From the NCBI RefSeq assembly GCF_001039355.2, contig NW_019774558.1:181400-245399 (forward strand): a DNA stretch of 64,000 bases. Reading direction: 5' to 3'. This DNA comes from Lingula anatina (Eukaryota; Brachiopoda; Lingulata; Lingulida; Lingulidae). Under the pieces are notes generated by a model, which saw nothing but the letters and a program-made list of their open reading frames with translations, was not told where the DNA came from and searched no databases. The position numbers and the translations under genes are program-made. Below, in pieces: positions 56,903 through 64,000 of the stretch (positions are counted from its first letter, which is position 1; the number at the start of each line of letters is the position of its first letter).

Positions 56903-59181
56903 TTTATTCATTGCTAATATTACTTGGGTCAAATGTAACAATGTGTGATACATTGTGATGCAGAACAACAGTCCATGTGTATAACAATAAATGGGCATAG
57001 TAAAGCCATGCAATGATAAAGGGGAAAATAATAATAAAAATAATAATAATAGCACATATTTCCTCAAAGCAATGCTTTGACTACGTATTAGAACTAAAAG
57101 AAAGGCTTGCTTGTGAAAGTTGTTCAAGTTCTGGCTGAAAACTTGTTTCACAGAAAATGAAAAAATCTTAAAATTCTTATAGTAAATTGTGGTACAAATT
57201 TGTGTATTTACTATAAGACAATGCCCAATATCATGGTAACATATAAATAAAAATAAATCAGATTTAATCCTGTTCAGTACCTGTTCACTTTCCAGAAATG
57301 ATTTCCTTCAACCATGCAAACAACAAGTTTTAATCTTTACGCCTAGTACACAATTATATAAGCTAATATAAGATTCACTCCTACCAACTTGACACTGGCA
57401 TTTTCTTATAAAATGTGGAAAAAAATTGGATCTACATTCCAAAAGAAAAGTGATAGATGGTTTTCTAAAAAAAAAAAAAAAAAAAATAGAACAAACAAAT
57501 AAATAAATAAATATAAAAAAGACCTAAGAAACTACTACTACTACTTGCACTTCTTAAATATATATAATTGTATTATTTCAGGGACAATGTTACAGTATAA
57601 TATATAATAATAAAACTAACAATACAATATAAATAACAATGACATAAATGTGACTGGCATTCATATTAACATCAGCTGGAAAACTTAAACATGCCATTGC
57701 TTCTACTACAAAAAAATATCATTTCTAGAGTTACAATGTATATCCCAAAGCACATAAAGTAACATACTTTCATGATTCTATTAAAACTCAAAATGACCAA
57801 ATCCATTATATAATGTCTCCTTTAATGCGTGCATTACTTACGCTGAGCATGGGTCACGCACCCTGAATTTTTTTCACTAGGCTTTAACTAAACTTTCTTA
57901 AAGAAATATAAATGTTTTCATCAAAACAAAAAAAAAAACAAAACAAAAAAAAAACGCATTTTAAATAGAGAGCCGAGTTCAGCTATGCTACACCAGTTTT
58001 ACCCGTGCATACAATTCAAAACCTTTAAATTATAAAATGGACTTACTACACAGGGTATTCAAAACTTGTGAGTAGTTACCATACAGTGAACAAGCTCACT
58101 ACACAATGCTATATCTGTATCATATACAACACGTTACACTGGCTCACACATACATATATATGCATTTAGCATAATCAGCAGTATCGTTGTTAAACATTGC
58201 CACTACTTTTGGCTAGTTTAGTATTTGCCTAAAACTAATAAGGTCAAGGCTCCAAAAATAAGTGAGGCTGTAAAGGACTCGACTATGAACCCCACTCGCA
58301 AAAACTGCCAAAAATCTTGCTCTATGACTTTTTAGGGTTTCGCCATGGTTGTAAACCCGTTTTCCCTTTCTTTATGCCTCAAACTTTGTCGTTGGTCTAA
58401 CTTTTAATGTTGCCATGGCAATGTTTGTTTTTTTTTACGCACAGCAGTGACACAGGCCATTAAGCTACATAAACTATATCCATTGTAAGGCAACTGTTCA
58501 AAATAAGCTCCTAGACCAATATTGCTGTTTGGCTGACTGAGCTACACAGCAACAGTATGCAAATTTAGCAGCCCAAGTTCAGCCCCAAAATTGACAGACA
58601 ATTTGTGACACAGGCCACAAATGTGTTAATATTTAAACAATCTGCGATTTCTGTCACCTTGCAGTGGTCACACAGTGGTCATTCTCCTTGACCTTCCCTC
58701 TTTTATTAGATATGACTAATGTTTTAGACTGAAACTCACTTCATCTAATTCGATTACTGTGAATTTTTCCTGCCCTAAAGAAGACTAAATTTTTGGTCTA
58801 AAAGTTTAGACAAATTTTCAGGCTTACAGTCTTTTATGTATTTGGTCAAAACTTGTTTAACCTGCAACTGGTCAGTTCTTCAATCCTCTTCTTCTGTGCT
58901 TCAAGAGCTAAAGTAATCTTTCTACCATCTCTTTACACTTAAGGCCGCTAAGCATATACTTTATGCTCTGATATTAAGCCATATATACTTCAAACCCTTT
59001 TTTAAAAAGGGCCTTTTCTTGGCATTTGGCATCTACTATTTTCTTTACATCTTTAAGTTGTAAGCAGATGCAAAGTTGGCTGCTAATCTTTTAAAATTTT
59101 TTATGGTATCGCATCTTCTTTTGCATACACCATTCATTCATTTCCTCCATCGATTATGTCATTCAGGAATAAAATGTCTGT
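56903..59181 (-). other. Probable long 3' UTR of the PINCH gene
   Basis: No ORF, MITE or splice structure is seen across 2.3 kb. The first well-placed minus-strand AATAAA far from the stop is at 56903-56908; a hexamer also overlaps the stop codon (59181-59186). Vertebrate LIMS1 has a long 3' UTR too. The extent is an inference that transcripts would settle. Confidence 0.35.
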
Positions 59182-62100
59182 TTATTTCTTGTTCTGAGCA
59201 TCGTACAATTTCTTCAGCCTCTTTTTCAATTCAGTGGGGAATCTCTCGTAGCACTTGGTGCACACAGGCTTCAGATCAAACTCAAAAAACTTGGTCCTGG
59301 AAAAAATTGAATGATAATTATTAAACGATGTGTAAATACATATCAGGCAAAATAAATATATAACAATAGAATAGAACAGTAAGATGACATGATCTACTGG
59401 GTGAAAAAAGTAAATAAAAATCAAATAATAAATTTAAAATATAAATAATAAGCACACTGATCATATTAAAGAGGACGCTTACTTCTGACTCATTTTCTTG
59501 TCGCAGACTGAGCAGGCGAAGTGGTGGGCACACCAGGACTTGTTCAAGGCACTGAAGACTGCAAATCAAGGAAACAAATATCACATTTCAAGGTGAGCCT
59601 TTGGTATAATTAAATGTTATTTAATTCCTGTACTAAAACACAATTATTCATGATTTTGTATAACAGTGCACATGAATCTACCAATTTTGATGAAATTTTC
59701 AGGTAGCCACTTAGTCAGGAATAAAAAAGAAGTGATAACAGTGAATCAAGGTCTCGAGCATCTTTCAAAAAATACTGATGTTTCTTTTTTCTTGGCAGAG
59801 GTCTGCACTCTTGCAGAAGTGTGTTTTAGTTTTTGACATTTTTACAATACCAGGAACTCACCATCTCCAGCTATGACATTGTTACATGTGAAGCAAATGT
59901 TGCCAAATAGTTGATGGTAGTGGACTTCACAGTACGCCAACCCTTTCTTCTCGTAGTGACGATGTCCAAGGAAAGGTTTCTCACACTTGGCACAGACAAA
60001 ATGCTGGAAAATGTTAATGACATAATGTGAAGACTTCTTCATTTAGAACCTGCATTTAAACACAACCATAACTTCAACTTCTACAGCAACATCAACAACT
60101 ACTGCTCTGAGACTAGCAGCCACTGCCACTACTACTATTACTATAACTGTAACCCTTACCTCAACATGCCAGGCCTTGCCCAGTGCGTACACCACACGCT
60201 CTTCAATTGGTCGTCTACATGCACCACAGATTGGAATTCCCATTTTGTCATGGCAACGCAGGCAGAAGAGGTCGCCAGATTTTTCACGAGCATCGGCGTT
60301 CAGCTCAATCCTGGATGTCAAATTAGGGAGTATTAAGAATATCTAAGCACTGAGAATATGTATGTTAAGCGTGGTCCTGATTAACTTAACCAAATATGAC
60401 ATTATTTCATAAAATCTCACAAATATTCTCTTACATGGTGAAAATGTAAATGACATGCAGATCTTTTTTATTGTTTTAACAAAACCTATGATTGGGGCTC
60501 TGCAACAAAATCAAACAAATGCTCTTTTTCAAGGTGTATCTTCTGACAATATTTAGAATGTTTTCCTTGCATGAGCTTTGTATTTTATATTTTTTGCACC
60601 AAAATCTCACCAAACTTATACTTCTAAGATTTAAATTCTGTATATACTTTGAATATATAATTTGAATCAATTTTTCATTCAATATTCTTAAGTATTTCAA
60701 CTATGAATACAAAACTTCAACCTTTTGGTAGTTATTCTTAATAATAATAATAATAATAATAATATTTATTATTTTTGGTAAAAGGGTATCTTACCCGCAA
60801 GAGGTACAATTGAAGTGATATGGGTGAAAGACCTCCCCCTTATGTCTGATAAATCCTTCTTCTATTATAGCACTGAAATTAGAGAACATCTGAAAATTGT
60901 CTGAAAGGACTTTGAAAGTCAATTTTAAACTAGAATTCTGAAAAAATAGAAAGCAAAAGAAGAAAGAGGAACCACAGTGGCTGATAATAACAATTTAGTC
61001 TTTGAAGAATAATTTCAAAGTAGAAGTTAAAAAAATCAATTTCTATGTATCTGCGTAAAAGAAAACTTAGAGACACCAAACAGCCAATCTGTGATAACAA
61101 TTACATCAAATAGAATATTTACGATTCCCAGTTTTCTACTCTTATAAAAATGATTAAATATTTTTGAAAATTTCACAATCAGTCAACTTATTTATAATCA
61201 ACAAAACTTATGATACATACACAAAGTGGTATGCATTAAAAATACATAATTTGATTTTAAAAAAATTTCTTACTGGCACTTATGGCAGACATATTTCCCC
61301 ATTCCTGAAGCTTTCTCTCTGGCATTGCACTCTCTACATAGTGCCCTGGAAATATGGAAAGTAAAACAATAATGACTTACTATTTTTTCAATGGGCAAAA
61401 ATGATCAAACTTACAGATACAGCATATTATAATCAGAAAAATTAGATTTCTATAGAGCATCTGTACTGCATTTACTGCACAGAACAGAATAGAACCCACC
61501 TTCCTGCATTTTTGACAAAGCCAGCGTCTGCGAGTGCATTGCGACAGGTGTGACAGCGGAAACAATCTGGATGCCAACTGTTGTTCATGGCCTTTATGAC
61601 CCGACCTATGATAAACTCCCCTGAAAAATTACCACTAGATATACTGAGCAGATCAAACAAACTACTTCCAAAAGGCAGCTATAAAAAATAAATGTTTAAT
61701 TGTATAAAAAAAATCCTCTCAATAGTCCAAAAGCAGACATCTTTTTGTTATCTTAAAAAAGCTATTAAATTGATGAATGAATAAATAAAATACTTTTCTT
61801 TGTTAGTTTTGTATATAAGAAAACTACAATAAAACTGTAAGCATTTTTAAAACTAAAATTACTAATACTAGTATTCAGTTTTAAAAATGTGATATTTTTG
61901 TATATTGTCATATTATTGAGTTTTTCTTTTCAGTTTCTGCAACTTACCACATTTTCCACAGCAAGGGGCAAACAGCACATGGAAGTCATGCTCACAGTAT
62001 TTGCGTCCCTCAAACTGAAAATCATTGCATTTTATTCACATTTAAAGTATACAGAATTGTTTCTTATTTTATCTGCATGTGATTCAGGAATTTCATGATT

Positions 62101-63862
62101 GTCAGAACCTTAAAATGTAGTTTTTTCTTCTCTAACCCTAGAAATCTTCACTATCATACCCACCACGAGTGATGACATTGGGTATTTCAACTTTATTTTC
62201 ACGTGGGTCAATCACTTGCAAAGTACTCTTAGATAAACAGAAGCTTATACTGCTAAACTCAAATAGTCAACTATCTATTGTTAGCTGTCTAAGCAAAGTC
62301 CCTAAACTTTAGTTCTATTTGCTGAAACAAACCCCTGGTACTTACCTCATAAAATATCCCATCTGGAAAAGGTTGGAAGCACTGGGCACACCTGTCAAAT
62401 ACAACATCAACTTTACGTATATTGGTTCAATTACATTAATCTTAAAATTTTATCAACATCTCCAGATAAAGAATTCAGAATCTGTAAGTTCTTTTCAAGG
62501 AAAATGATTGTTTTCCAATATTTCAACACCTGACGCCTTTCTAGGACTGAGGCTACAACGGCTTCTATATGCCCCGGGTAGGGACAAACAAAGGGGACAA
62601 TTTTGGGCTTCAAACAAATTTTTTGGCTGAGGAAAGGTCAACTTTGACTCAAAACTTGATATATATTTCATACACAAACAGAGGTTTCATGGTAACAATG
62701 CCCCATTTTTTCAAGAAAAAAACCTCTACTTTTATCCTTTGAGTGCTAGCTACAGGCTGAGAATGCTGATTTTAGCTGTTGAGAGAAGAAACCACCTCAG
62801 TGGTCTGGCATCTGGTCCTCTTGCTTTAAATCCAATAAATTAAATACGTAAGCCACAGAGTTTAATTTGCCCCTTTAGCAATTCGAAAATAGCTTATACA
62901 ATTTTATGCACAAGTATAAAAACACACTTCAATCAATCTATATAGTTCACACACATGGATATATATAATGTATGCCACCCTGGAAATTCCAAGCACAGCT
63001 TCCAAGCATCCACACCCTGAGGTAAGTAAGCTGCAAACCTAGCATAATTCAGGCAGCAATGATATATATATATATGTCTCACAGTGTCTATATTTTCATC
63101 AATCACTTAAAAAAAATGAGTTTCAGTGTACAATTGTCTAACTCCAATATCAGCACAGTTTTCCATTTTCAGTTTTCCATTTCTGTTTGTTGAGAGTACT
63201 GTTTAAAATGGAAACTATATGCCGGATTAGAGAAGAGTTCAAATATTTGAATATTTTTTTTTAATCTACAAGCAGTAAAACCTTGCTGAACTTCCAGTCT
63301 TGGCCACAATACAATCTTCACGTTTGATTCTAGCTCACAACAGCTACATGTATTCCAGGCAACATTGGCATGACGTGTTTCTGGATTTCTTATCAGTTCT
63401 TCAACTACTACTTCATATCTACGCCTCATTTCATCAAGATCTTCCAATTTTCCGCTGAGATCTATACTTGCATACTAGATATTCTATGCTATTCTTCTAG
63501 AAGGAATATTTCCAAGATTAAATGTTAGTTGTAATGGATAAGATGGAGTGAAGTGTAATCTGTGATGGACAATGTGTTAGGTGTGACATATAACTGTGAC
63601 AATTTGGTAGGTGTAGCAGGTAGGTTGTGACAGTGTTGGGTGGGACAGGCAAGTTGTGACAGTGTGTTAGGTGTGACAGGTAAGCCGTGACATGTGACAG
63701 ACAAGTTGTGACAGTGTGTTAAGTATGACAGTGTGTGAGCTATGACTATACTTACGAGAAACAGTGAGGGTGCCACACTTGGCCATTGTAGTTGACCATG
63801 GACTCACTCGTATCTATGCCTTCTCTACATTTCTGGCAAACTGCAGTGTTTTGTATTGGCAT
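59182..63862 (-). CDS. LIMS1: PINCH (LIMS) five-LIM-domain adaptor
   Basis: Ten exons on the minus strand: 63862-63756, 62391-62346, 62014-61948, 61620-61500, 61345-61274, 60872-60795, 60310-60160, 60003-59862, 59558-59483 and 59296-59182. Phases agree throughout; 324 residues, against 325 for human LIMS1. Five LIM domains are complete, with paired zinc fingers: CQKC...HCFSCAQC; CGKC...CFRCHTC; CHKC...HFNCTSC; CGAC...HFVCAKC; CFTC...[25 protein letters not shown] and [12 protein letters not shown] are near identical to vertebrates. PINCH binds integrin-linked kinase through LIM1 and, with parvin, forms the IPP complex at cell-matrix adhesions. The start Met (MPIQNTAVC) sits 5-10 codons after a possible splice acceptor, as in vertebrate genes with alternative first exons, so a longer N-terminus from beyond the window is possible. 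Confidence 0.95.
63565..63745. repeat. Degenerate minisatellite in the first PINCH intron
   Basis: About five imperfect copies of a unit like GTTGTGACAGTGTGTTAGGT followed by GTGACAGGTAA. Confidence 0.75.
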
Positions 63863-64000
63863 ATTGCCAGCTAGACTGTAAACAGCGCAGAGGGAGGTAG
63901 AAAGAACAGCCAGGAAATAATAATTATAATAAATAATAAGTGATACATGTGTGAAAAATAAAGAAACTGAAGCCACATAAGGAACTAAACTACAGGCCAT
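63863..64000 (-). other. Upstream of the PINCH start codon
   Basis: Reads as intron on the minus strand, ending in acceptors TTTACAG and TCTAG at about 63868-63875. The promoter and first exon lie outside the window. Confidence 0.5.

Overview
The window is eukaryotic DNA from a marine invertebrate, most likely a lophotrochozoan such as a mollusc. It is AT-rich, its genes are split by GT-AG introns, and it is crowded with microsatellites, inverted-repeat elements and repeat families. The species cannot be named from the sequence; the mollusc guess rests on the mix of small TIR proteins, LU proteins and repeats and is only an inference. Six gene models join in frame from initiator Met to stop; further loci are partial or decayed.

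Left part (1-18 kb, plus strand): two paralogous two-exon genes (1051-2762 and 17152-17942) encode a small TIR domain followed by a coiled coil. Between them lies an ankyrin gene (9861-15082) in which nearly every exon is one 33-residue repeat of exactly 99 nt in phase 0. Its 3' side is cut by a LINE (15221-17066) that itself ends at a single N. This resembles an innate-immunity neighbourhood, but a link between the genes is not shown.

Middle part (18-32 kb): a 2.14 kb direct duplication meets exactly at an N (20603), which looks like an assembly artefact. Two secreted LU (Ly6/uPAR three-finger) genes follow (24269-26001 and 29331-31451), each with a TATA box and polyA signal. They share an unusual basic, four-cysteine C-terminal tail.

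Right-centre (32-53 kb, minus strand): a segmental tandem duplication carries two complete seven-exon beta-1,4-galactosyltransferase-family genes (34361-40000 and 47482-52767). Comparing the two copies, and comparing related repeats, gives empty and filled sites for several transposons. The most striking is a Ginger-type DNA transposon (44679-47256): TGTGAACGG termini, 4-bp CCGG target duplications, paralogous empty sites, and an intron-bearing but core-deleted integrase gene. It sits in the predicted 3' UTR of the second glycosyltransferase gene. A small non-autonomous element with matching terminal logic (33031-33804) also sits between two CCGG copies.

Right end (57-64 kb, minus strand): a complete ten-exon PINCH/LIMS gene encodes five LIM domains in 324 residues, the usual length for this focal-adhesion adaptor.

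All exon boundaries were read by hand from splice consensus, reading-frame continuity and family knowledge. No database search was run.
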